From positions 1-29,901 of the forward strand of contig JAEZCN010000224.1 in assembly GCA_023433515.1 (NCBI GenBank): a stretch of 29,901 nucleotides of DNA, written 5' to 3'. Of the stretch, positions 17,161-25,140 are shown piece after piece; position 1 is the stretch's first letter, and each line of letters starts with the position of its first letter. The notes under the pieces are model-generated. The model searched no databases and had not been told where the DNA came from. It saw only the letters and a list, made by a program, of their open reading frames with translations. This stretch comes from Pseudomonadota bacterium. Its GTDB lineage: Bacteria; Pseudomonadota; Gammaproteobacteria; Steroidobacterales; Steroidobacteraceae. A program made the position numbers and the translations under genes.

Positions 17161-18474
17161 ATGAAACGCGCCTGGCAAGAAGCACTGTTCCGGTTTTGGC
17201 CGGTACGCTGGATGCTGTCAGTGAGCTTCCTGGCGCGCGCCGCATACTATCGCGCCACCGGACGACCGTACCGCGCCCTTGTCGATTTTTGCTGGATCGT
17301 CCGAACTTCGAGGACTGGCTGGCCGGAAGCGCTTGCGCGTCGCGAAATTTTCCGAACCGTTCGAGCATGCCAGACGGCCGCTAGCAATCCGGTCGTGGCG
17401 GCGTTCCGCGCCGATCCCGCGGCCCGGGAGTTCGCCGGCCTGTATGCGCAATCCGGGCGTGGGCCACGCGACCTGTTTCGCGACGTCATCGTGCTCAAGG
17501 CGGCGAGCGCCGGCGAGAAAGGGGTGCTGCTGCTCAAGTACGCCCGCACGTTTAGCGCGCTGGCCTCACTCTACGATCTCGAATCGCTGATGCAGCGCTA
17601 CGTATTCGTGCTCGAGCCCTGCTGGGCCGGTTATGTCGACCCGAGCATCCTCATGTACATCAAGCCGGGCAATCCGGTGTTCATCATGTGTTTCACCGCC
17701 GAGGATCACGCCTTCATCGAAAGCATCGGCGCGCCGCTGGTGCCGCTGAAGATGGGACCGGCGGACTGGGTGAATGCGGACGTCTTCAAACCACCCGCGC
17801 AGCCCGCAAGCAAGAAATACGACCTCGCCATGGTTGCGAATTGGGCGCGGCACAAGCGCCATGCGCAGCTCTTCCGTGCCCTGCGCGAGGTGCGCGAGCG
17901 CGACGTGCGCGTGCTGCTGATCGGATTCCCATGGGGCTCGCGCACTGCGAACGACATTCGCGCCGAAGCCGGGACCATGCGAAATCCACGCGTGCAGGTC
18001 GAGATCTTCGAGAGCCTGCCGCACGCACGGCTCGCGGATCTTGTGGCGGAATCACGGGTGTTCCTGTTTCTGTCCCGCAAGGAAGGAGACAACAAGGCGC
18101 TGGTCGAGGCCATGTTCGCGAACGTGCCGGCCATCGTTTACGCTCGGAGCATCGGTGGGGCTCGCAGCCGTATCAATCCGCAGACCGGCATGCTCGCGGA
18201 GGATCACGAGCTGGCGGACGCCATCCGGCACATGCTGGATCACGAGGCCGATTTCTCGCCGCGCGCCTGGGCGTTGGAGAACACCGGCAGCGTCGTGGCG
18301 ACGCGCCGGCTGAACCAGGCATTGCGCGACACGCTCACGCAAGCCGGCGAGACCTACACGATCGGCATCGTCGAGAAGACCAACGCTCCGAACCTCGCCT
18401 ACAAGGATGCCGCCGATCGAGAGCGCATGGCCGCGGACTACGAATTCGTGAGAGGTTGTTTGCTAAAGAGCTGA
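17161..18474 (+). CDS. Glycosyltransferase with a GT4-like C-terminal domain
   Basis: The product is 437 aa. The N-terminal half (about 1-190) has no motif I recognise, apart from a weakly hydrophobic start with many aromatic and basic residues. The C-terminal half looks like a GT-B donor domain: YDLAMVANWARHKRH, VRVLLIGFPWGSRT, then the EX7E motif in RKEGDNKALVEAMFANVP. Such proteins are annotated as glycosyltransferases in EPS clusters; the substrate is unknown. The NMR-unlike tail after about residue 380 is polar. It is a single-gene unit between two divergent/convergent neighbours, and its last 37 nt overlap the end of the opposing GT4 gene. Confidence 0.75.
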   Translation: MKRAWQEALFRFWPVRWMLSVSFLARAAYYRATGRPYRALVDFCWIVRTSRTGWPEALARREIFRTVRACQTAASNPVVAAFRADPAAREFAGLYAQSGRGPRDLFRDVIVLKAASAGEKGVLLLKYARTFSALASLYDLESLMQRYVFVLEPCWAGYVDPSILMYIKPGNPVFIMCFTAEDHAFIESIGAPLVPLKMGPADWVNADVFKPPAQPASKKYDLAMVANWARHKRHAQLFRALREVRERDVRVLLIGFPWGSRTANDIRAEAGTMRNPRVQVEIFESLPHARLADLVAESRVFLFLSRKEGDNKALVEAMFANVPAIVYARSIGGARSRINPQTGMLAEDHELADAIRHMLDHEADFSPRAWALENTGSVVATRRLNQALRDTLTQAGETYTIGIVEKTNAPNLAYKDAADRERMAADYEFVRGCLLKS

Positions 18475-19643
18475 TCGTAGAGCTGCTGCGTGAGCTGTAC
18501 GTTGCGCGCGATCGAGAATTCGGCGTCGAGGCGGGCACGCCCCGCGGCTCCCATCGCTGCCGCGCGCGCCGGATCCTCCAGCAGATAGGCGAGAGCATCC
18601 GCAAGCGCCCGCGGATCACCTGGCTTGAAGAGAAGACCGGTCTGTTTCTCCTGCACGATCTCCGGCACCGCGCCGCCATTGCTGGCAGCCAGCGGTTTCG
18701 AGAGCGCCATGGCCTCGAGCAGCACGCGGCCGAAGGGCTCGGGCGACACCGACGCGTGGATCTGGATTTCCAGCGCATTGACGTAATTCGCCACGTCGGA
18801 GCGGAAGCCGGTAATTCGCACCTGCGCCTCGATTCCCAGCTCCCGGGCGAGCTCGAACATCTGGTCCCGGTAGGAAACCTCGTGTGGTGAGGTGTCGCCG
18901 ATCAGGACGCACACGAGTTCGGGAAACCGCTCGCGCAGCAGGCCCATGGCGCGCAGGACGACTTCCTGGCCTTTCCATGGCTTGATGTTGCCGACGATGC
19001 CGATCAGGCGCGCATTGGCGGGCACGTCGAGCTCGGCGCGCACGGCGACAACATCCCTCGTGACTCGCATCTGCGCGGGATCGAGCCCGTTGTAGATGGT
19101 CACGAGTGGCAGGTGCGCGAGGTCATGGTCGATGAAATTTGCGCGGACGGCGCTCGAGATGCAGATCACTGCGTCCAGTGAACGCGCCAGCCGACGTTCG
19201 CGCGGCCGGAACGTGTCGTTGATCCCGCGCTCGTGAGTGATGCATGGAATTCCGGCCCTGCGCGCCGCGATCATCCACGGGTGATTGCGGGTGATGCTGT
19301 TGTTCAGGTGCAGCAGGTCGATGCGCTCGCGCTTGAGAATGCCGGCGAGACGAGCCGGTTCCTGAACCCACCCGCGCATGAAGTTGAGCGCCTTGGCGAT
19401 CAATCTGGCAAGGCCCGGGAGCCGGATGCTCGGCGCCAAGGGAATGACATGGGTCTGGATGCCGGCCTCGTGGAACCGGGGGAGCAGACTGTTCGGCGCC
19501 GCGAATACGACGATGGGCTCGAAACGAGCCCGGTCGAGGCCGGTAACCAGGAACAGAAGACTGAAAAAGGAGCCGCCGATGGTCCCGTCTACGTTACCTT
19601 CAACATAAAGTATGCGCCGCTTCGCGTTCTGCGGTCCTGACAT
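18438..19643 (-). CDS. Family 4 glycosyltransferase
   Basis: The product is 401 aa. It opens RRILYVEGNVDGTIGGSFFSLLFLV with a glycine-rich acceptor loop. The N-terminal domain has LLHLNNSITRNHPW. The donor domain holds VGNIKPWKGQEVVLRAM with the phosphate-binding Lys, and the EX7E motif in SPEPFGRVLLEAMALSK, with SNGGAVPEIV after it. GAGGA 6 nt before ATG 19643 is a good ribosome site. It stands as a single leftward gene, divergent from the Wzx gene (104 nt spacer). Retaining GT4 chemistry is expected; donor and acceptor are unknown. Confidence 0.88.
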   Translation of the reverse strand: MSGPQNAKRRILYVEGNVDGTIGGSFFSLLFLVTGLDRARFEPIVVFAAPNSLLPRFHEAGIQTHVIPLAPSIRLPGLARLIAKALNFMRGWVQEPARLAGILKRERIDLLHLNNSITRNHPWMIAARRAGIPCITHERGINDTFRPRERRLARSLDAVICISSAVRANFIDHDLAHLPLVTIYNGLDPAQMRVTRDVVAVRAELDVPANARLIGIVGNIKPWKGQEVVLRAMGLLRERFPELVCVLIGDTSPHEVSYRDQMFELARELGIEAQVRITGFRSDVANYVNALEIQIHASVSPEPFGRVLLEAMALSKPLAASNGGAVPEIVQEKQTGLLFKPGDPRALADALAYLLEDPARAAAMGAAGRARLDAEFSIARNVQLTQQLYDQLFSKQPLTNS

Positions 19644-19655
19644 GCCGATCCTCGC

Positions 19656-19683
19656 TTGGCCATAAAGGGCATCTGTGTATCAT
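19656..19683 (+). promoter_or_regulatory. Candidate sigma70-type promoter for the wzx operon
   Basis: TTGGCC (19656-19661) and TATCAT (19678-19683) match the -35 box at 4 of 6 and the -10 box at 5 of 6, with a 16-nt spacer. It lies in the 104-nt divergent spacer and would give a 5' leader of roughly 55-60 nt before the flippase start. Confidence 0.4.
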
Positions 19684-19747
19684 CGCCGCCGTTTTCGAGG
19701 CATGCCACTTACACCCCCACATTCTCCTTGATCCGTCGCGAATTCGC

Positions 19748-21217
19748 GTGCCAATCAAAGCACTGAAAAAGGCTGCGCGCTTCGCCCTTGCGGAGGGTGG
19801 ATCCGTCAAGGCGCGGGTTCTCAGATCCGGGATCTGGGTGGCGATGTCGGAAGGCGCGATGTCGCTGCTGGGTGTGATCCGTTCGGTCGTCCTGGCGCGC
19901 CTGCTGACGCCGGACATCTTCGGCATGATGGCGCTCGCGTTGATCGTCGTGCGCGCTATCGAGACTTTCACGCGTCCCGGTGTCGCGCAGGCGCTCATCG
20001 CTCGCACTCAATCGTTCGAAGAGGCGAGCGGCACCGCATTCACACTCTTGGTCTGGCGCGGCGTGTTGTTGGCCGCATGCCTGGCAATCGCCGCGCCTTT
20101 CGTCGCCGATTTCTATGACAGTCCGCAACTCTCGCCCATGCTCATGGTGCTGGGCGGTGTGTTCGTGTTGGGCGGATTCCGCAACATAAACACGATCGCG
20201 CGCCAGAAGGAACTGGAGTTCAGGCAGCTCACCTATTTGGCTCAGAGCGCCAATGTCGCGGGCACCATCGTCACCATCGCGCTGGCTTGGTGGCTGCGCA
20301 GCGTCTGGGCACTGGTCGCGGGGCAACTCGTCACGGCCGCGCTCAACGCCGGCTTGTCGTACTGGTTCGTGCCCGGGCGTGTCCGCTTCACGTTCGATCG
20401 GGTCGTCGCACGTGACTTGCTGAGCTACGGAAAATTCGTCACGGCTTCGTCCGTCCTGTTGTTCATTGCGACCGAAATCGATTCGGCGGTCATCGGCAAG
20501 GTCCTGGGCACCGAATCGCTGGGCTATTACACGGTGGCCTTCACCATCGTCCACCTCTCCACCACGCAACTGGCGAAGGTCGCCTCGAGCATCATGATGC
20601 CGGCGTACAGCAAGTTGCAGTCGGATCGCGGTGCGCTGCGCGGCGCCTACCTGCGTACGCTGACCCTGGTGATGTTCGCGGTGTTGCCGGCGTCGGTGGG
20701 CATCATCCTCCTCGCGGAGCCCATCATCCGGGTCGTGTACGGCGAAAAATGGTTGCCGGCGGTGGTGCCGCTTCAGATCCTCGCCACCTTCGGCCTGTTC
20801 CGCTCGCTGGCCGCCATCAGCGGCTATCTGTTCGAGGGCATCGGCAAACCCAAGGCATCGATGATCATGGGCGCGTGTCGCCTGGCGTTCATCGTACCGT
20901 TGATCGTCCCGCTGGCCGCGAAATTCGGCTTGGCCGGAGCCGCCACGGTGGTGACGGCGGGAATGGCGGTGCAGTGGTTAGTGGGACTGGTCATGTTGTA
21001 CCGGGAGCTAGGGGTCGGCCTCGGCACCACCCTCAAGGCGATGGGCAGACCCTCGTGGTCGGCGGCCGTCATGGGCGCCGTTGCGTGGGGCCTCACGTTT
21101 CTGGTCGATGTAGGTAGTCTGTGGGGGCTTTTGTTGACCGTGTGCACGGCGGCCGCCGTCTACATGCTGTTGAATCTGACTTTCCTGATCGCCCTCAAGA
21201 ACGAGCGGTGGAGTTAG
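19748..21217 (+). CDS. Wzx-type polysaccharide flippase (MOP superfamily)
   Basis: The 489-aa integral membrane protein has 12-14 hydrophobic segments. Typical elements of the polysaccharide-export MATE-like family are the amphipathic N-terminus followed by SGIWVAMSEGAMSLLGVIRSVVLARLL (read in parts), LTPDIFGMMALALI, and the mid-protein ESLGYYTVAFTI. It should move the undecaprenyl-linked repeat unit across the inner membrane to the Wzy-like polymerase encoded earlier in the window. The start is GTG 19748, without a strong ribosome site; a shorter start at the ATG of MSEGAMSLL would lose the first helix. It opens a six-gene rightward operon; the ligase follows after 10 nt. Confidence 0.88.
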   Translation: MPIKALKKAARFALAEGGSVKARVLRSGIWVAMSEGAMSLLGVIRSVVLARLLTPDIFGMMALALIVVRAIETFTRPGVAQALIARTQSFEEASGTAFTLLVWRGVLLAACLAIAAPFVADFYDSPQLSPMLMVLGGVFVLGGFRNINTIARQKELEFRQLTYLAQSANVAGTIVTIALAWWLRSVWALVAGQLVTAALNAGLSYWFVPGRVRFTFDRVVARDLLSYGKFVTASSVLLFIATEIDSAVIGKVLGTESLGYYTVAFTIVHLSTTQLAKVASSIMMPAYSKLQSDRGALRGAYLRTLTLVMFAVLPASVGIILLAEPIIRVVYGEKWLPAVVPLQILATFGLFRSLAAISGYLFEGIGKPKASMIMGACRLAFIVPLIVPLAAKFGLAGAATVVTAGMAVQWLVGLVMLYRELGVGLGTTLKAMGRPSWSAAVMGAVAWGLTFLVDVGSLWGLLLTVCTAAAVYMLLNLTFLIALKNERWS

Positions 21218-21227
21218 GCTGCCAACC

Positions 21228-22793
21228 ATGACCCGGCTACACGACATATCGGATGCGACCGCGCGAGTACACGGCGCGCGGACGGCGCTGCGTCAGCGCG
21301 GCCGCGAGGTCACGCATGCGCAGCTCGCGGCCCGCAGTCGGGCGCTCGCGGCCGGTCTCGCGACGCTCGGCGTCGCGCGCGGCACGCGCGTCGTGGTCTA
21401 TCTCCAGAACCGCATGGAAGTCGTGGAGCTCGCGCTGGCCTGCAGCCGCCTCGGCGCCATCTTCGTGCCGGCGAATCCGCTGCTGAAGGCGCGCCAGTTG
21501 CGCCACATCATCAGCGACAGTGGCGCAGCGACGCTGGTGTTCTCGAACAGCATGAATTCAGTGGTGAGTGAAGCACTGTCTGCCGGCGTCGCGCCGCTGT
21601 GCATCGTCTGCGACGGCGACGAAGCGCCGACGATCGCCGGCAGGAAAGCGATCCTCTACGAATCCTTGCCCGGCGCCGCCGGGTCGCCGCCGGAGAATCC
21701 GGTCATCGACCGCGATCCACTCGCGATTCTTTATACCTCGGGCAGTACCGGCGCTCCCAAGGGCGTGGTGGTCTCGCATCGTAATGTCGTCTCTGGCGCG
21801 ATCGAGGTCTCGCGTTATCTGCAGAACTCGCCCGACGACCGGTTGCTGACCGCTTTACCGCTGAGCTTCGATTACGGCCTCAGCCAGGTCACGACGGCGC
21901 TGGCCGTGGGCGCCTGCGCGGTATTGACTAACTACTCCACGGCGGCGGCGCTCGTGCAGGAGATCGCTCTCGAGAAGATCACGGGCCTCGCGGGTGTGCC
22001 GACCATGTGGGCGCACCTGGTTGAAAGTGAGTTCGCGCCCACGCAGCTGCAGTCCCTGCGTTACGCCACGAACTCGGGGGGTGCGTTGTCTCACGCGCTG
22101 CTGCGAAAACTCCAGCAGCGACTGCCGGGCGCGCGCATCTTCAGCATGTACGGCCTCACGGAGGCGTTTCGCTCTACCTACCTGGATCCGGCCGAACTCG
22201 AGCGGCGGCCCAATTCCATCGGCAAGGCGGTGGCCAACCAGGAAGTGATGGTCCTGCGGCCGGACGGTACCCCTTGCGCCGCGAACGAACCCGGCGAACT
22301 CGTGCATCGTGGCTCGTTCGTCGCGCTGGGTTACTGGAACGACTCCGAGCGCACGCACCGCCGGTTCCGGCCGTTGCCCGCGGCGAATCACGGGCTGGTC
22401 GACGAGATCGCCGTTTGGTCCGGCGACATCGCGCGTTACGACGCCGACGGCTTCCTTTATTTCATGGGCCGCAACGACCAACTCATCAAGACTTCGGGGC
22501 ACCGGAGCAGCGCCACGGAAATCGAAGACGGCCTGTCCGAAGTGCCGGGGGTGGTCGAGGGGGGCGCCGTCGGGCTGCCGGACGAACTACTCGGCCAGCG
22601 CGTGGCGGTGGCGCTGGTCGCGAGCCCCGGCGCCACCGGCGCGTTGATCGACAAGGTCCGCCAGCATGCGCGAATTCACTTGCCCACTTTCATGGTGCCC
22701 ACGCAGTTGACCGTACTCGCCGGGATTCCGCGAAATGCCAACGGCAAGCCGGATCGCTCCGCGCTGGCCAACCTGCTCGAAAGAGGAGGCTGA
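21228..22793 (+). CDS. AMP-forming acyl-CoA ligase, exosortase A-associated type
   Basis: The 521-aa ANL enzyme has the A3 motif YTSGSTGAPKG at 169-179, the MYGLTEAFRSTYLDP segment, a GDIARYDADGFLYFMGR hinge region and C-terminal RNANGKPDRS with Lys507. LTALPLSFDYGLSQVTTAL and AFRSTYL resemble the acyl-CoA ligase family seen with type-1 exosortase EPS loci. It would adenylate an unknown acid and pass it to CoA or an ACP. It is a second, clearly distinct ligase from the one at 145-1653. The known family context is ligase, PLP decarboxylase, hydrolase 2, ACP, hydrolase 1; here no decarboxylase lies next to it. AGGAGG at its own 3' end probably serves the next gene. Confidence 0.88.
   Translation: MTRLHDISDATARVHGARTALRQRGREVTHAQLAARSRALAAGLATLGVARGTRVVVYLQNRMEVVELALACSRLGAIFVPANPLLKARQLRHIISDSGAATLVFSNSMNSVVSEALSAGVAPLCIVCDGDEAPTIAGRKAILYESLPGAAGSPPENPVIDRDPLAILYTSGSTGAPKGVVVSHRNVVSGAIEVSRYLQNSPDDRLLTALPLSFDYGLSQVTTALAVGACAVLTNYSTAAALVQEIALEKITGLAGVPTMWAHLVESEFAPTQLQSLRYATNSGGALSHALLRKLQQRLPGARIFSMYGLTEAFRSTYLDPAELERRPNSIGKAVANQEVMVLRPDGTPCAANEPGELVHRGSFVALGYWNDSERTHRRFRPLPAANHGLVDEIAVWSGDIARYDADGFLYFMGRNDQLIKTSGHRSSATEIEDGLSEVPGVVEGGAVGLPDELLGQRVAVALVASPGATGALIDKVRQHARIHLPTFMVPTQLTVLAGIPRNANGKPDRSALANLLERGG
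22784..22789 (+). promoter_or_regulatory. Consensus Shine-Dalgarno that decides the phosphatase start
   Basis: AGGAGG lies inside the last codons of the acyl-CoA ligase gene. No ATG, GTG or TTG in the phosphatase frame follows at normal spacing, but CTG 22795 does, with 5 nt between. The site therefore argues for a rare CTG start. Confidence 0.45.
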
Positions 22794-22794
22794 T

Positions 22795-23343
22795 CTGTTC
22801 GCGAGAATCTCCAGGGCGGTGCGCCGCCGAGTGCGCTGTTGGCGTGCGTTGCGAGAGGCGCGCGATGTCACGCGGCGTCGGCTCGAAGCCGGCCCGCTTC
22901 GACGCGTGCTCGTGGTGTGTTACGGCAATATCTATCGCAGCCCGTACGTGGGTGAATACCTGCGTCAACGAGCCGGAAAGACGCTCGAGGTGCGCACCGC
23001 GGGATTTCATTCGAAGACCGGTCGCGAGTCGCCCGCGGAACACGTCGCCATGTGCGAACGACGGGGCGTGTCGCTCGCGGCGCATCGTTCGAGCCGTGTC
23101 GATGCGGACATGCTCGACTGGGCTGATACGATCGTGTTCATGGACCGAAAGAACTGGATCGCGCTCGACGAGGCGGGCGCCGATCATGACCGCTTCGTCT
23201 GGTTGGGCGCACTCGATGGAGGACCCCTGGAAATTCCCGATCCCTACGGACTGCCTCCGGAGGATGCCGAGCGCATCGTCGCGCGGCTCACCGCGGCCGC
23301 GAACCAACTGCTCGACCGGGCGATGCGCGGGGCGCGGCAATGA
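22795..23343 (+). CDS. Low-molecular-weight protein tyrosine phosphatase
   Basis: Read from CTG 22795 the product is 182 aa (family usually 145-165). The catalytic P-loop is VCYGNIYRSP with Cys42 and Arg48; the second Cys common in this loop is Tyr. IPDPYG near residue 147 holds the general-acid Asp. In EPS and capsule loci such enzymes dephosphorylate the BY-kinase (Wzc) or sugar-transfer proteins and tune chain length. No BY-kinase is in this window. The N-terminal ~35 residues are Arg-rich and unusual. The start is uncertain: CTG 22795 has a perfect ribosome site, ATG 22735 overlaps the ligase by 59 nt, GTG 22819 has a poorly spaced one. Its stop overlaps the next ATG (23340). Confidence 0.82.
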   Translation: MFARISRAVRRRVRCWRALREARDVTRRRLEAGPLRRVLVVCYGNIYRSPYVGEYLRQRAGKTLEVRTAGFHSKTGRESPAEHVAMCERRGVSLAAHRSSRVDADMLDWADTIVFMDRKNWIALDEAGADHDRFVWLGALDGGPLEIPDPYGLPPEDAERIVARLTAAANQLLDRAMRGARQ

Positions 23344-24176
23344 GCGAGCAGGCATTCTTCTTCCAGCGCGGAGCGGCGCGACTGTTCGGCTTCCTGCATC
23401 CGCCCCGTTCCGCGAACGGCGTCGGCTTCGTGATGAGCCATCCCTTCGGAGAAGAAAAGCTCTGGAGCCATCGAGTCTTCGTGAGCCTTGCACGCGCGCT
23501 CGCGGCGCAGGGTTACGCGGTCCTGCGGTTCGACTACAGCGGCGCCGGCGACAGCTCCGGCCTGACGTGCGAGACCAGTCTCGAGACGCATCTGGCCGAT
23601 CTCGACGCCGCCATCATGGAACTCGAGCGACGCCATCCGGCGAGCAAGCGCATCGGGCTCATCGGACTCAGGCTGGGCGCCACGTTCGCGGCGCTGATGG
23701 CCGAGCGGCGTGCAAGCGCCGGAAAAGCGCTCCAGGGCCCGCTGTTGCTGTGGGATCCCATCCTCGACGGCGAAGCGTATTTCCAGGAACTGCTCCGTTC
23801 GAACCTGAGCACGCAGCTCGCGGTGTACGGAAAGGTTGTAGAGACCCGCGAGGTGCTCCAGGAGAAGATCCGCGGGGGAATCAACGTCAATGTCGATGGC
23901 TACGAAATCGGACGCGAGCTGTTCGGTTCCTGTGCCCGCCCGGGATTGCTTCCGGCCGCGCCCGTGCATGCCGGCGACACGCTCGTCGTGCAGATCGCGG
24001 CGAACGAAAAGATCAATCGGCGCGAAGACCTGGCGGCGCTCGCGCGTGGTTATTCGAGAGGGGCATGCCTCACGGCGATCGAACAGCCGTTCTGGCGCGA
24101 GATCAAACCGTTCTACGGTCGCGCGGGCAGCCTGCAGTCCGTCACGTTCGAATGGTTGGAGAAAGTCCGTGGCTGA
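23340..24176 (+). CDS. Alpha/beta-hydrolase-fold protein, exosortase A 'hydrolase 2'-like
   Basis: The 278-aa product has an oxyanion-side HPFGEEK (34-40), YAVLRFDYSGAGDSSG (59-74) and IGLIGLRLGATFA, where the nucleophile-elbow position (G109-L-R-L-G113) holds Arg111 instead of Ser or Cys. No His suitable for a triad is seen near the C-terminus, which instead has QPFWREIKPFY. The GLRLGA elbow and PFW tail resemble 'hydrolase 2' of type-1 exosortase loci, which occurs beside an unrelated 'hydrolase 1', as here. A classical hydrolytic role is doubtful; a binding, transfer or structural role with the partner is possible. ATG overlaps the phosphatase stop by 4 nt. Confidence 0.83.
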   Translation: MSEQAFFFQRGAARLFGFLHPPRSANGVGFVMSHPFGEEKLWSHRVFVSLARALAAQGYAVLRFDYSGAGDSSGLTCETSLETHLADLDAAIMELERRHPASKRIGLIGLRLGATFAALMAERRASAGKALQGPLLLWDPILDGEAYFQELLRSNLSTQLAVYGKVVETREVLQEKIRGGINVNVDGYEIGRELFGSCARPGLLPAAPVHAGDTLVVQIAANEKINRREDLAALARGYSRGACLTAIEQPFWREIKPFYGRAGSLQSVTFEWLEKVRG

Positions 24177-25140
24177 TGTCGATGTCGAAGCGGTTTCTTT
24201 TCCGAACCTGGCGGGTCTCACCTTGTGGGGGACACTGCATCGGCCGCGAAAGAGCGGCGCCGACCTCCCGGCGGTGGTGCTGCTGTCTCCCGGCGTGAAG
24301 ATGCGCGTGGGTCCGGGCCGCCTCTACGTGCCGCTCACGGATATGCTGGTCGAGCATGGCTTCACGGTGCTGCGCTTCGATTTTTACGGGCTCGGCGACT
24401 CGCAGGGTGAGCTTGCCGAAACCATGCTGGCCGATGTGTACAACCACATCGAAGTGGGCCGCTTCGTCGACGATGCCGTCGCCGCACTCGCGTGGCTGCG
24501 CAAGACGCATGGGCACCGACGTTTCATCGTCGGCGGGTTGTGTGGCGGCGCCATCACCGCGCTGTTCGCCGCGCAGCGCGATCCGGCGGTCGAGGCGCTG
24601 CTGTCGCTGGGGATGACGGTGACGCTGGCCAGCAATGCCGCGACCCCGGGCAAATACATGACTCGCGCGCAACTAGACAAGCGACTCAAGGGTTACCTTC
24701 GCAAGGTCTACCGGCCCGAGGCCTGGTTCCGCTTCCTCACGCTCCAGAGCGATTACAGCGTCATCTGGCATTCGATGAAACGCATGTTCCAGTCCGACAA
24801 ACCAAGGCCGGTGGCGGCGAAGGACGCGCCCGCGGGAAACGGCGCTCCGCAAGCTCCGGTGGAACAACGTGGCAACGCCAATCCGATGTTCCCGCCCGCG
24901 TATTTCGCGTTTCTCGAAAGAGGCGGCCAGGCGCTCATGATGTTCAGCGAGAAGGACCGCCTGCATTCGGAATACGAAGAGAAGTTCGTCGAGCCGTTCG
25001 CGGCGCGCATCGTCTCGTTCGAGAAACAGATCCGCAAACACGTGATCCCGAATTCGAATCACGTGATGACGCTTCACGAATGGCAGCGTGAGATGGTCGA
25101 CGTGAGCCGCCAGTGGTTGTGTGCGCGATATGCCATCTGA
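24169..25140 (+). CDS. Alpha/beta hydrolase with Cys nucleophile elbow, exosortase A 'hydrolase 1'-like
   Basis: The product is 323 aa from GTG 24169 (GGAG about 8 nt before), overlapping the previous gene by 8 nt. TVLRFDFYGLGDSQG is at 66-80 and the nucleophile elbow is GLCGG (123-127) with Cys125. Asp263 (SEKD) and His298 (NSNHVMTLHEW) complete a likely Cys-His-Asp triad, as in dienelactone-hydrolase-like enzymes. A linker near 210-240 is Pro/Ala-rich. This fits 'hydrolase 1', the partner of 'hydrolase 2' in exosortase EPS loci. A thioesterase or acyltransferase acting on the ligase/ACP product is a reasonable guess but is not shown. The earlier open frame start (23890) is a shadow of the other hydrolase gene. 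Confidence 0.83.
   Translation: MADVDVEAVSFPNLAGLTLWGTLHRPRKSGADLPAVVLLSPGVKMRVGPGRLYVPLTDMLVEHGFTVLRFDFYGLGDSQGELAETMLADVYNHIEVGRFVDDAVAALAWLRKTHGHRRFIVGGLCGGAITALFAAQRDPAVEALLSLGMTVTLASNAATPGKYMTRAQLDKRLKGYLRKVYRPEAWFRFLTLQSDYSVIWHSMKRMFQSDKPRPVAAKDAPAGNGAPQAPVEQRGNANPMFPPAYFAFLERGGQALMMFSEKDRLHSEYEEKFVEPFAARIVSFEKQIRKHVIPNSNHVMTLHEWQREMVDVSRQWLCARYAI

Noticed and set aside
22274..24298. 674-residue plus-strand open frame across three genes
   Set aside because: Spans the ends of the ligase, phosphatase and hydrolase in the wrong frame; no motifs, Arg-rich throughout.
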